Assembly (NCBI GenBank): GCA_035347995.1
Contig: DAOPQD010000002.1
Span: 23,015-87,014 of the forward strand
Reading direction: 5' to 3'
DNA length: 64,000 nt
From: JAAZNO01 sp012798275
GTDB lineage: Bacteria > Chloroflexota > Anaerolineae > B4-G1 > SLSP01
Of this stretch, positions 49,538 through 56,798 are shown piece by piece. A model generated the notes under the pieces. That model was not told the DNA's origin, did not search any database, and saw nothing but the letters and a program-made list of their open reading frames with translations. A program made the translations under genes and the position numbers. Within the stretch, counting starts at the first letter, position 1. Every line of letters starts with the position of its first letter.

Positions 49538-50902
49538 TCACCGCAAGAAAAAAGAGGCATCCCCCGCTTTGGCGGTCAACACGCCGTCCTTCATCAGGCC
49601 GATGTCTTCCAGCCACGCCTCGAATTCAGGCAACGGACGGAGTCCCAGCAGCTGGCGCAGCGTGGCCGTGTCGTGATAGCTGGTGGACTGATAGCTCAGC
49701 ATCACGTCATCGCCCATGGGCACGCCCATGAAGTAATTGCAGCCGGCCGCCGTCAACAACACCGCCAGGTTCTCGATGTCATTCTGGGTGGCGCGAGCGT
49801 GATTGGTGTAGCAGGCATCGCATCCCATGGGAATGCCGGTCAGCTTGCCCATGAAGTGATCTTCCAACCCGGCGCGGGTGATCTGGACCGCATCGTAGAG
49901 ATATTCCGGGCCGATAAACCCCACCACGGTGTTCACCTGAAAGGGCGCATAGCGCTTCGCCAGGCCGTAGATGCGCGCCTCCAGGGTCAGCTGATCGGCG
50001 CCGTCATGCGCCTCGGCGGAAAGCGCGCTTCCCTGCCCGGTCTCAAAATACATGTAGTTAGGACCGGAGGAAACACAATATTTCTGCGCGAGGGCATAGG
50101 CCTCGTCCAACATGGCCACGTTGATGCCGAACGCCTCGTTAGCTTTCTGCGATCCGGCAAGGCTCTGAAAGACCAGCCCTACCGGCGCGCCGCGTCGCAG
50201 GGCTTCCATCTGAGTCGTCACGTGCGCCAGGATGCAATTCTGGGTCGGGATGCGCCATTTCTGGATGATCTCGTAGGTCATCTCCAGCAGCCGCATGACG
50301 CTATCCACCGAGTCATCCATGGGATTGATGCCGATGACGCTGTCGCCGGAGCCGTAGCTGAGGCCCTCGTAAATGGTGGCGCGGATGCCGGTCACGGAAT
50401 CGGTCGGATGATTCGGCTGATTGCGGGAAGCCAGGGTGCCCTTCAACCCGATCGTGTTGTTCGCGTGCGCCGTGCAGCGGATCTTGCTGGCGCCGTAGAT
50501 GAGATCGAGGTTCGACATCAATTTGGTCACGGCGGCGATCATTTCCGCCGTCAAGCCATTACTCACGCGCCGAATCATGTCGCCGGAGGTCGTGTCCGCC
50601 AACAGCCACTCGCGGAATTCTCCCACCGTCCAGCCCTTGATCTCGTTGTAGATCGTCTCGTTGACGCCATCCTGGATCACGCGCGTGACTTCGTCCACCT
50701 CATAGGGGATGACGGGATACCACCGCAGGACTTCCAACGGCACTTCAGCCAGGACATGGCGCGCCGCCATACGCTCAGCCACCGTCGCCGCCGCAATGCC
50801 GGCTTGCCGGTCACCCGATTTTTCCTCGTTGGCCCTGGCCAGCAATTCCTTGATGCTGCCGAATTCGTAGACTTTCCCGAAAAGTTGGGTGCGCAGGAGC
50901 AT
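49538..50902 (-). CDS. eutB: Ethanolamine ammonia-lyase large subunit
   Basis: A 454-residue catalytic subunit of adenosylcobalamin-dependent ethanolamine ammonia-lyase, which splits ethanolamine into acetaldehyde and ammonia. It follows E. coli EutB through the whole length: MLLRTQLFGKVYEF, CVLAHVTTQ-like CILAHVTTQMEALRRGAPVGLVFQS, MYFETGQGSALSAEAHDGADQLTLEARIYGL, FQVNTVVGFIGPEYLYD and IPMGCDACYTNHARATQNDIENL. Substrate-binding and B12-contact regions are intact. ATG 50902 is chosen as it matches the family start; an ATG at 50923 adds seven residues. Length is normal. Confidence 0.97.
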   Translation of the reverse strand: MLLRTQLFGKVYEFGSIKELLARANEEKSGDRQAGIAAATVAERMAARHVLAEVPLEVLRWYPVIPYEVDEVTRVIQDGVNETIYNEIKGWTVGEFREWLLADTTSGDMIRRVSNGLTAEMIAAVTKLMSNLDLIYGASKIRCTAHANNTIGLKGTLASRNQPNHPTDSVTGIRATIYEGLSYGSGDSVIGINPMDDSVDSVMRLLEMTYEIIQKWRIPTQNCILAHVTTQMEALRRGAPVGLVFQSLAGSQKANEAFGINVAMLDEAYALAQKYCVSSGPNYMYFETGQGSALSAEAHDGADQLTLEARIYGLAKRYAPFQVNTVVGFIGPEYLYDAVQITRAGLEDHFMGKLTGIPMGCDACYTNHARATQNDIENLAVLLTAAGCNYFMGVPMGDDVMLSYQSTSYHDTATLRQLLGLRPLPEFEAWLEDIGLMKDGVLTAKAGDASFFLR

Positions 50903-50947
50903 GACCGCCCTCAATCCCGTCACGAGTTATGGCTGAAAAACGGCGCC

Positions 50948-52402
50948 TCAGTGATAAAAAATCAGCGTCTTCACCGAAACCGGCACCACCCGTCCCCCCA
51001 TGAGCGGCAGGCCGATGTCAATGAAGTCGCCCTCTCCCAATCCAATCTGATCCACGACGATCAACGGCAGGTCCGGTTGCAGCGCGTGGAGGCCCTGTCC
51101 CAGCACCTGAGCATAATCGCGCTCCAGGATCAGGATCAACGGCCGTCCCTGGAGCCCGCCGGGGCGAGCAGCGGCATAGTCCACCAGACCCCGGACGATG
51201 GCGGTGAGTTCCTCATGTTTCAGACGCGCCGGCAGATCGAGCGCCAGAGCCAGATGCTGGTCTTCGCCGACATCCCAACGTTGTCCCGCATACTGCAGCG
51301 CTGCGGTCAGGCGCTCAGGCCGAAACAACGCCTCGACGCTGAGTTGCGGCCGCACCACCGGCAGGTTCCGTAACGGGAGCTCCTCTCGCGCGACCCAGAT
51401 CGTGCTGCCGCTGAGGGTGATCGTCTGGCTCGCCGCGCCCATCACCGTCGCCCGCAGGGTTTCCGCGGGGCGCTGCACGTTGCGCTTCCGCAGACGGGGA
51501 TGCAAACGCAGGCATTGCGCCAGCAGCGGGCCCACGTCATGGTGCACCAACACGTCCGCCAGGTTCTGAATTTCCAGGGGATCGTAGTAGTACGTTCCCA
51601 CCCCGCCGGAAAAGAAGAGGACCGTAGATTGCCCGGCGCCCTGCAGCGGCGGCGTGAGCTGCAACCGCTGCCCCAGCTCGCTGAGCTCGCCCTCGACCAG
51701 CTCGGCGATGAGCTCGGCCATACAGGTGCAAAAGCGCTCCAGAGTCCCCAAGTCTGTCCGCTGCCCCTCGCGCAAGGGCAGATTGAGAGCCTCGGCGATG
51801 ATCCGTCCCGGCGGGGCGAGGTGTCGCACGATGCCGGAGGTCTTCTCAACGACGACCTGACGTCCTCCCACCGCCAAGGCCGAGGAAGAGCGATGCTCCC
51901 CATTGCGGAAGATCGCCGCGTTGGACGTTCCCCCGCCGATGTCCACGTTCGTCACCTGCGCATAGTGTTCGGCCGAGTACGCGGCTGCACCAGCTCCCCG
52001 CGCCGCAATCTGAGCCTCGACGTTAGGGCCGGCGATCGTCACCACGAAATCCCCCGCCAGCTGTGAAAGCGCCTTGAGAATGGCGTCGGCGTTGCTGGCA
52101 CGGGCAATTTCTCCCGTGATGATGACGGCGCCGGTCTCTACCTGCTCCGGCGCGACCCCCGCACGCCGATACTCCTCGCGGACGAGCGCGGTGAGCGCCG
52201 TCACGTCCACTTCGGCAGGCGTGAGCAGGGGCGTGAAAGCGATAGGGCTTTGATAGAGCACCGCTTTAGCGTTCACCTGCAGGCGCGGCACCTGTCCGAG
52301 GCGCGCCACATCCTGCACCTGCAGCCTGGAGAAGACCACCTGGGTCGTCGTGGTGCCGACATCAATCCCCACGCTGAGCAGTTCACGCCCCGTCGGTGAC
52401 AT
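50948..52402 (-). CDS. eutA: Ethanolamine ammonia-lyase reactivating factor EutA
   Basis: A 484-residue ASKHA-fold protein. SVGIDVGTTTTQVVFSRL is the phosphate-1 loop, VTNVDIGGGTSNAAIFRNGE the phosphate-2 loop, and VLFFSGGVGTYYYDPLE together with VMGAASQTITLSGSTIW matches EutA. It uses ATP to exchange damaged cobalamin in EutBC for intact adenosylcobalamin. It precedes eutB by 45 bases and follows eutN by 68 bases. No cobalamin adenosyltransferase is found in the operon, so the cofactor must come from elsewhere in the genome. Confidence 0.95.
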   Translation of the reverse strand: MSPTGRELLSVGIDVGTTTTQVVFSRLQVQDVARLGQVPRLQVNAKAVLYQSPIAFTPLLTPAEVDVTALTALVREEYRRAGVAPEQVETGAVIITGEIARASNADAILKALSQLAGDFVVTIAGPNVEAQIAARGAGAAAYSAEHYAQVTNVDIGGGTSNAAIFRNGEHRSSSALAVGGRQVVVEKTSGIVRHLAPPGRIIAEALNLPLREGQRTDLGTLERFCTCMAELIAELVEGELSELGQRLQLTPPLQGAGQSTVLFFSGGVGTYYYDPLEIQNLADVLVHHDVGPLLAQCLRLHPRLRKRNVQRPAETLRATVMGAASQTITLSGSTIWVAREELPLRNLPVVRPQLSVEALFRPERLTAALQYAGQRWDVGEDQHLALALDLPARLKHEELTAIVRGLVDYAAARPGGLQGRPLILILERDYAQVLGQGLHALQPDLPLIVVDQIGLGEGDFIDIGLPLMGGRVVPVSVKTLIFYH

Positions 52403-52470
52403 TTTGCGGACCCCGGCCTGTATCGTTCATCGCCCCGATTGTTGAGCGCCGCTGCGAGCGCGCTCGACGC

Positions 52471-52761
52471 TCAATGCTTACGGAACGCGACCTCGCCGCC
52501 AACTTCGAGCGAGTCGAGAATCCCAATAATCGCCGCATCCACGGGGAAATTGCGGGTCTTGTCCGTACAGCGCGCAGCGCTGCCCGTCACAATCAACACC
52601 AGCTCGCCCTCGCCGGCGCCTACCGTATCAGCGGCCACAAAAGGCTCGCCGCGCACCACATCCGCGGGCGTGGCTTCCTGAACGACCAGGAGCTTCAAAC
52701 CGCGCAAATTCGCGTCTTTGATCGTGGATACTGCTGAACCGACGACCCGTGCAATTAACAT
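52471..52761 (-). CDS. eutN: BMC vertex protein EutN/CcmL-type pentamer
   Basis: A 96-residue BMC-P protein: MLIARVVGSAVSTIKDANLRGLKLLVVQ, then VAADTVGAGEGELVLIVTGSAARC and DAAIIGILDSLEVGG, covering the full EutN/CcmL family. Pentamers cap the twelve vertices of the shell. GGAGGAAAG is four bases before ATG 52761; the longer frame starting at 52776 includes that ribosome site and is not used. It is the first gene of the operon, about 110 bases after the predicted transcription start. Confidence 0.96.
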   Translation of the reverse strand: MLIARVVGSAVSTIKDANLRGLKLLVVQEATPADVVRGEPFVAADTVGAGEGELVLIVTGSAARCTDKTRNFPVDAAIIGILDSLEVGGEVAFRKH

Positions 52762-52879
52762 GGGGCTTTCCTCCACAGATGGGATCCCTGGATGAGCGGG
52801 AACTCGCCATGCTGACCGGCTGCGTCGTCACAGGCTGGAGCGCGGACAGCACGCCGGACGAGTATCGGACATCGGGCTC

Positions 52880-52908
52880 ATTGTAGGCCAGGTCAGGGCA
52901 AATGTCAA
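52880..52908 (-). promoter_or_regulatory. Consensus sigma-70 promoter of the eut operon
   Basis: On the minus strand TTGACA (52908-52903) and TACAAT (52885-52880) are spaced by exactly 17 bases. Transcription would begin near 52872, giving a leader of about 110 bases before eutN. I see no EutV-type antiterminator hairpins or cobalamin riboswitch in this leader. Confidence 0.8.
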
Positions 52909-52940
52909 ACTTCACTGGCCGGGGGGGCCGCGTTCGGACA

Positions 52941-52972
52941 TACAAAACGCCGCCGGCATACCCCGGCGGCGT
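52941..52972 (-). terminator. Terminator of prfA
   Basis: ACGCCGCCGG and CCGGCGGCGT form a perfect 10-bp stem. Read on the minus strand it is followed by TTTTGTA, a short T-run. It separates prfA from the eut promoter. Confidence 0.75.
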
Positions 52973-52998
52973 GGGAATTCCCCCCCCCTCGCAGCAGC

Positions 52999-54081
52999 TC
53001 ACAATTCCGCCAGTCTGCGGTTTTGCTCGTCAGACGCCAGTGCTTCGATGAACGGCGTCAGATCGCCTTCCATGATCGCGGGCAGATTGTAGATCGTCAG
53101 CCCGACGCGATGGTCTGTGACCCGGTTCTGAGGGAAGTTATAGGTGCGGATCTTCTCGCTGCGTTCCCCCGTGCCTACCTGCGACCGGCGCGCTTCCTCG
53201 AGCTCCGTCTCGCGTTTCTGGCGCTCGATCTCATACAGGCGCGCGCGCAACACCGCCATCGCCTGAAGCTTGTTTTGGGTGAGCGAGCGCTGATTCTCAC
53301 AGGTCGCCACGAGGCCGGTAGGTTTGTGCACGATGCGCACCGCCGTCTCGTTCTTCTGCATGTGCTGGCCGCCGGGGCCGGAGGAGCCGTAAGTGGTGAT
53401 CTCCAAATCCTTGGGGTTGATTTCCACTTCCACTTCGTCCACTTCGGGCAAGACAGCGACCGTCGCCGTCGAGGTGTGAATCCGCCCGCTGGATTCGGTC
53501 ACCGGCACACGCTGCACGCGATGCACGCCGCTCTCGTATTTGAGCTGCGAGTAGGCACCCTTGCCGCGGATCTCGAAGATCACCTCTTTGAAGCCGCCAA
53601 TGCCGGTGTGATTCTCGCTGATGATCTCCGTCTTCCAACCGCCCTGGCGCTCGGCAAAGCGCGTGTACATACGGAAGAGTTCCGCGGCGAACAACCCGGC
53701 CTCGTCGCCGCCCGCCCCCGCGCGGATCTCCATGATCACGTTCTTCTCGTCGCGGGGATCTTGGGGTAACAGCAATTGCTTTAATTGCTGCGCCAACGTC
53801 TCCTCCTCGGCTTCCAGGCGGGCGATCTCTTCATGCGCCAGCTGCCGCAGCTCGGGGTCTTCCGCAGTGCGCAACAGCTCTCGTGTCTGCGCGAGCGTCT
53901 CCGTGACCTGACGGTAGGCCTGATAGACTGCCGCCTTGGGCTCCAGATCCGCGTGCTCTTTGGCATAGGCAGTAATTTTCTCGTAATCCTGAGCGAGCGC
54001 CGGATCTGCCATCAGGCGATTCAATTCCTCAAGGCGTTCTTCCAACGCCGCAAAACGTTCCAACGTCATATTTGACGACAC
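52999..54081 (-). CDS. prfA: Peptide chain release factor 1
   Basis: A 360-residue class I release factor. The GGQ loop is in GSSGPGGQHMQKNETAVRI near residue 240. The recognition motif region shows VPVTESSGRIHTS, where P-V-T is the PxT tripeptide of RF1; RF2 would have SPF. AGAGGDEAGLFAAELFRMY is also typical. The start is GTG 54081 with GAGG five bases upstream; ATG 54069 is a possible alternative. RF1 reads UAA and UAG stop codons. It ends with its own terminator before the eut promoter. Confidence 0.97.
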   Translation of the reverse strand: MSSNMTLERFAALEERLEELNRLMADPALAQDYEKITAYAKEHADLEPKAAVYQAYRQVTETLAQTRELLRTAEDPELRQLAHEEIARLEAEEETLAQQLKQLLLPQDPRDEKNVIMEIRAGAGGDEAGLFAAELFRMYTRFAERQGGWKTEIISENHTGIGGFKEVIFEIRGKGAYSQLKYESGVHRVQRVPVTESSGRIHTSTATVAVLPEVDEVEVEINPKDLEITTYGSSGPGGQHMQKNETAVRIVHKPTGLVATCENQRSLTQNKLQAMAVLRARLYEIERQKRETELEEARRSQVGTGERSEKIRTYNFPQNRVTDHRVGLTIYNLPAIMEGDLTPFIEALASDEQNRRLAEL

Positions 54082-54130
54082 TTCAACCTCATCAACCCTA
54101 CGGGTGGCATGAATCCTCTTCCAGACATAG

Positions 54131-54160
54131 CTAACGGCCCGCTGACAGACGGGCCGTTAG
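54131..54160. terminator. Perfect inverted repeat after the tRNA genes
   Basis: CTAACGGCCCG and CGGGCCGTTAG pair over 11 bases around an 8-base loop. It lies downstream of the minus-strand tRNA pair and before prfA. No T-run follows on either strand, so it could be a terminator without a U-tract or a transcript-end element. Confidence 0.5.
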
Positions 54161-54173
54161 TGACAGTGCCGGA

Positions 54174-54246
54174 TGGGCCCACCAGGACTTGAACCCGGAA
54201 CCAACCGGTTATGAGCCGGCCGCTCTAACCGTTGAGCTATGGGCCC
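54174..54246 (-). tRNA. tRNA with anticodon CAT (probably Ile2, otherwise Met)
   Basis: On the minus strand the acceptor GGGCCCA pairs with TGGGCCC. The D-arm is TAGCTCAACGGTTAGAGC, the anticodon loop CTCATAA with anticodon CAT, and the T-arm GGGTTCAAGTCC. The body (GGTTAGAGC, GGCTCATAACC, TTGGTTCCGGGTTCAAGTCC) resembles bacterial tRNA-Ile2, whose CAT is modified to read ATA, more than elongator Met. CCA is not encoded. Confidence 0.9.
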
Positions 54247-54249
54247 TTA

Positions 54250-54320
54250 AGCGGGCGACGGGAATCGAACCCGTAGCATTAGCTTGGAAGGCTAAGGCAT
54301 TACCATTATGCAACGCCCGC
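54250..54320 (-). tRNA. tRNA-Gly (anticodon TCC)
   Basis: On the minus strand the acceptor GCGGGCG pairs with CGCCCGC and is followed by a T discriminator, as usual in tRNA-Gly. The D-arm is TTGCATAATGGTAATGC, the anticodon loop CTTCCAA with anticodon TCC, and the T-arm GGGTTCGATTCCC. It is three bases upstream of the CAT tRNA, so both come from one transcript. Confidence 0.95.
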
Positions 54321-54325
54321 GACAG

Positions 54326-54354
54326 GTGACATTATACCATAATGATGCTATAAT
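54326..54354 (+). promoter_or_regulatory. Promoter of the TPP riboswitch/thi operon
   Basis: GTGACA (54326-54331) and TATAAT (54349-54354) are spaced by 17 bases. The start point would be near 54361, close to the riboswitch. A minus-strand TATAAT (54336-54331) for the tRNA genes overlaps the same bases. Confidence 0.75.
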
Positions 54355-54359
54355 ACAAA
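54331..54359 (-). promoter_or_regulatory. Divergent promoter of the tRNA-Gly/tRNA-CAT pair
   Basis: On the minus strand TATAAT (54336-54331) is preceded at 16-17 bases by TTTGTA/TTGTAT (around 54359-54353). It would start transcription just before the tRNA-Gly 5' end at 54320 and overlaps the thi promoter. Confidence 0.6.
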
Positions 54360-54389
54360 AGCATTGAGACGCACACTCACATCGTCATC

Positions 54390-54505
54390 TGTGCCAGGGG
54401 AGTCCGGGGAACCGGGCTGAGAGGGCGCTGAGCATCCCGCGCCGACCCTCACGCTTGCAGTCGCAAGCGCAACCTGATCCGGGTCATGCCGGCGGAGGAA
54501 GGAAA
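54390..54505 (+). ncRNA. TPP (THI element) riboswitch
   Basis: The thi-box words occur in order: AGGGGAGTCCGGGGAACCGGGCTGAGAGGG, then GACCCTC, a variable stem (CGCTTGCAGTCGCAAGCG), and AACCTGATCCGGGTCATGCCGGCGGAGGAA. CTGAGA binds the pyrimidine ring of thiamine pyrophosphate, and the distal part its phosphates. With TPP bound, the terminator just downstream should form and switch off the operon. Confidence 0.97.
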
Positions 54506-54520
54506 CAGGCTCACTCTACC

Positions 54521-54556
54521 ATCCCCGCAGGGCAAAAACCGGCGGGGATTTTTTTG
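54521..54556 (+). terminator. Terminator (expression platform) of the TPP riboswitch
   Basis: ATCCCCGC and GCGGGGAT form an 8-bp GC-rich stem followed by seven T residues. It stands 15 bases after the aptamer and about 65 bases before thiN. Confidence 0.92.
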
Positions 54557-54622
54557 TAATGCGTATTGCGTAAGGTGGCTACCTACTACCTGCCTTCACG
54601 CAGCACGCAGCACGGAGTTTCC

Positions 54623-55267
54623 ATGCGCATCGTCATTTTCACTAACGGAATCATGGACGACCCGCGCGCGGAGGCCGCCCGCTGGATTCAGCCAGGCGAC
54701 CTGGTCATCGCCGCAGACGGAGGGACACGCCAGGCGCTGGCAGCCGGGGTGACGCCCGCGCACGTCATCGGCGACCTGGATTCGCTGGCGCCAGAGCTGC
54801 GCGCCTGCCTGGAAGCTGCCGGCACCATCTTCCACCCGCATCCACCCGCCAAGGACGAAACCGATCTGGAGCTGGCGCTGCTCTGGGCCGCCGAACAACC
54901 GGCCCGCACCATCGTCATCCTCGGCGCGTGGGGCGGACGCCCCGATCAGGCACTCGCCAATCTGCTGCTGCTCGCGCTGCCCGCTCTGGTCGGACACGAA
55001 GTTTTGCTCGCCGGCGCCGGGTGGGTCATCCGCTGCCTTCACGGCGGCGAGACGCTCACGCTGCAGGGGCGGTCCGGCGACGTCGTTTCCCTCCTTCCTC
55101 TCGGCGGCGACGCGGTCAGCGTGACTACCGCCGGGCTCGCCTTCCCCCTGCGCGGCGAGACCCTGCGCTTCGGCCCCGCACGCGGCGTGAGCAACGCGAT
55201 GGAGGGGGAAGTGGCGACGGTGACGCTGGAAAGAGGGTTGCTGTGGTGCTTTTGCAAGAAATTGTGA
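54623..55267 (+). CDS. thiN: Thiamine pyrophosphokinase
   Basis: A 214-residue protein converting thiamine plus ATP to thiamine pyrophosphate. Seen motifs are VIAADGGTRQALAAG, HVIGDLDSL, HPPAKDETDLELALLWA and ILGAWGGRPDQALANLLLLA, the order found in the thiamine pyrophosphokinase family (ADGG, GDxDS, KDxTD, GxxGGRxDH-like). The last motif has Gln where His is most usual. The start ATG 54623 is the natural beginning of the domain (MRIVIFTNG); the frame is open upstream to 54566. TPP riboswitch control suits a salvage enzyme. Confidence 0.92.
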   Translation: MRIVIFTNGIMDDPRAEAARWIQPGDLVIAADGGTRQALAAGVTPAHVIGDLDSLAPELRACLEAAGTIFHPHPPAKDETDLELALLWAAEQPARTIVILGAWGGRPDQALANLLLLALPALVGHEVLLAGAGWVIRCLHGGETLTLQGRSGDVVSLLPLGGDAVSVTTAGLAFPLRGETLRFGPARGVSNAMEGEVATVTLERGLLWCFCKKL

Positions 55268-55309
55268 TAGGTGATGGGTGATGGGTAATTTCTGGCTACG
55301 GAGGTTGCC

Positions 55310-56359
55310 ATGAAACGCTCTATACTTTTGTTAGCAGTGATTTTTCTCCTCGCCGGATGCGCCGCGCCGACGCCGGCCGGGCCTCAGACGTTGCGCGTGA
55401 TGACACACGACAGCTTCAGCGTCAGCGAGGACGTGATTGCCGCCTTCGAGGCCGAGCACCACGTCACGGTGCAATTCCTCAAGGCCGGCGACGCTGGCAC
55501 GATGCTCAACCAGGCCATCCTGAGCAAAGACAGTCCCCAGGCCGACGTGCTCTACGGGGTGGATAACACGTTCCTCAGCCGGGCGCTGGAGGCGGGGATT
55601 TTTATCCCCTACAAGGCTCAGGGGCTGGATAAGGGCTTCGACGCCTACCAGCTGGATCCCGAGTACCGTGTGGCGCCCGTGGACTTCGGCGATGTGTGCC
55701 TCAACTACGACAAGGCCTATTTCGCAGAACACGCCCTGGCCATCCCCCAGAGCCTCGCCGACCTGACCCGGCCCGAATACAAAGGGTTGCTGGTGGTGGA
55801 AAACCCCGCGTCGTCGTCGCCGGGGCTGGCGTTCCTCATCGCCACCATCGGCGTCTTCGGCGAGGAGGGCTATCTCGACTATTGGCGCGCGCTCCGCGCC
55901 AACGACGTGCGGGTAGTCGAGGGTTGGGACACCGCCTACTACACCGAGTTCAGCGGCGGCGCCTACAGCGAAGGCACGCGCCCCCTCGTGGTGAGCTACG
56001 CCACGAGCCCCGCCGCCGAGGTTTACTTCAGTGAGGGCGCGCTTACCGAGCCGCCGACGGGAGCCATCACCGCGCCGGGGACGTGCTTCCGCCAGATCGA
56101 GTTCGCCGGCATCCTCAAAGGCACCCAAAACCAGGAACTGGCGCAAGCCTTCATCGAATTCCTGCTAAGCGCCCCCTTCCAAAGTGACATTCCCTTCCAG
56201 ATGTGGGTCTTCCCCATCAGCCACGAGATCAAACTTCCTGACTCCCCCTTCACCCACTACGCCGAAATCGCCGATTCCCCCGTTAGCGTGCCTTATACGA
56301 GCATCGAACAGCACCGCGAGCGCTGGATTCAGGAATGGACGGAGGTGGTGCTGCGGTAG
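55310..56359 (+). CDS. thiB: Thiamine ABC transporter substrate-binding lipoprotein
   Basis: A 349-residue lipoprotein with the signal MKRSILLLAVIFLLAGC. The mature domain (LRVMTHDSFSVSEDVIAAFEAEHHVTVQFLKAGDAGTMLNQAILSKDSPQADVLYGVDNTFLSRAL) is very close to ThiB/TbpA, including the SFSVSEDV and DVLYGVDN segments, and QIEFAGILKGTQNQELAQAFIEFLLS at the end. It captures thiamine or its phosphates outside the cell and hands it to ThiP. It starts 43 bases after thiN. Confidence 0.93.
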   Translation: MKRSILLLAVIFLLAGCAAPTPAGPQTLRVMTHDSFSVSEDVIAAFEAEHHVTVQFLKAGDAGTMLNQAILSKDSPQADVLYGVDNTFLSRALEAGIFIPYKAQGLDKGFDAYQLDPEYRVAPVDFGDVCLNYDKAYFAEHALAIPQSLADLTRPEYKGLLVVENPASSSPGLAFLIATIGVFGEEGYLDYWRALRANDVRVVEGWDTAYYTEFSGGAYSEGTRPLVVSYATSPAAEVYFSEGALTEPPTGAITAPGTCFRQIEFAGILKGTQNQELAQAFIEFLLSAPFQSDIPFQMWVFPISHEIKLPDSPFTHYAEIADSPVSVPYTSIEQHRERWIQEWTEVVLR

Positions 56360-56474
56360 GCCGTCCGTGAAACGTCGCAACGGCATTTGACGCTTCTATT
56401 TGGCCCTGGAATGAGGTATACTGAAGGTATCAACCGTTGGGCCCGTTGGGCTTGACGAGGTCATCGAAAAGTTT

Positions 56475-56798
56475 ATGCGGATGGACTGGCGAGAATACAT
56501 CCACGCTGATTTCAATATCCTGATGGGCAAGCCGGTTTTCCGGGGCACCCGCGTGCCCGTAGACCTCATCCTGGGGAAAATGGCCACGGGTGAAATCATC
56601 GAACAAGCCCTCGAAGCCTACCCGCGCTTGACCCGCGAAGCGATCCTGGCCGCGCTGGCTTTTGCAGCTGCGACGCTTCGCGCCGATGCTATTTGCCCTG
56701 TCCTGACGCCGCATGAAATTCGCCGCCGACGGGAGCAGGATTCTCCCAACATGGTGCGTCATGGCACGCATTCGCCCTCAATCTTAATTGGCTTGTGA
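56475..56798 (+). CDS. DUF433 protein inserted between thiB and thiP
   Basis: A 107-residue protein. DWREYIHADFNILMGKPVFRGTRVPVDLILGKMATGEIIEQALEAYPRLTREAILAALAFAAATL covers the whole DUF433 family, a small helix-turn-helix-like domain that often serves as antitoxin next to a PIN-like or DUF5615 toxin. The last 35 residues (HEIRRRREQDSPNMVRHGT) go beyond the usual end and look like read-through into non-family sequence. No toxin partner is adjacent. Its stop overlaps the GTG start of thiP (GTGA), so thiP translation may depend on it. An odd insertion in a thiamine operon. Confidence 0.8.
   Translation: MRMDWREYIHADFNILMGKPVFRGTRVPVDLILGKMATGEIIEQALEAYPRLTREAILAALAFAAATLRADAICPVLTPHEIRRRREQDSPNMVRHGTHSPSILIGL

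Noticed and set aside
52762..52880. Cobalamin riboswitch or EutV-type hairpins in the eut leader
   Set aside because: The roughly 110-base leader is too short for the cobalamin aptamer and I see neither the B12 box nor paired antiterminator hairpins.
54400..54480. CRISPR-like or tRNA-like reading of the GC-rich stem region
   Set aside because: The conserved thi-box words explain the structure fully as a TPP riboswitch.
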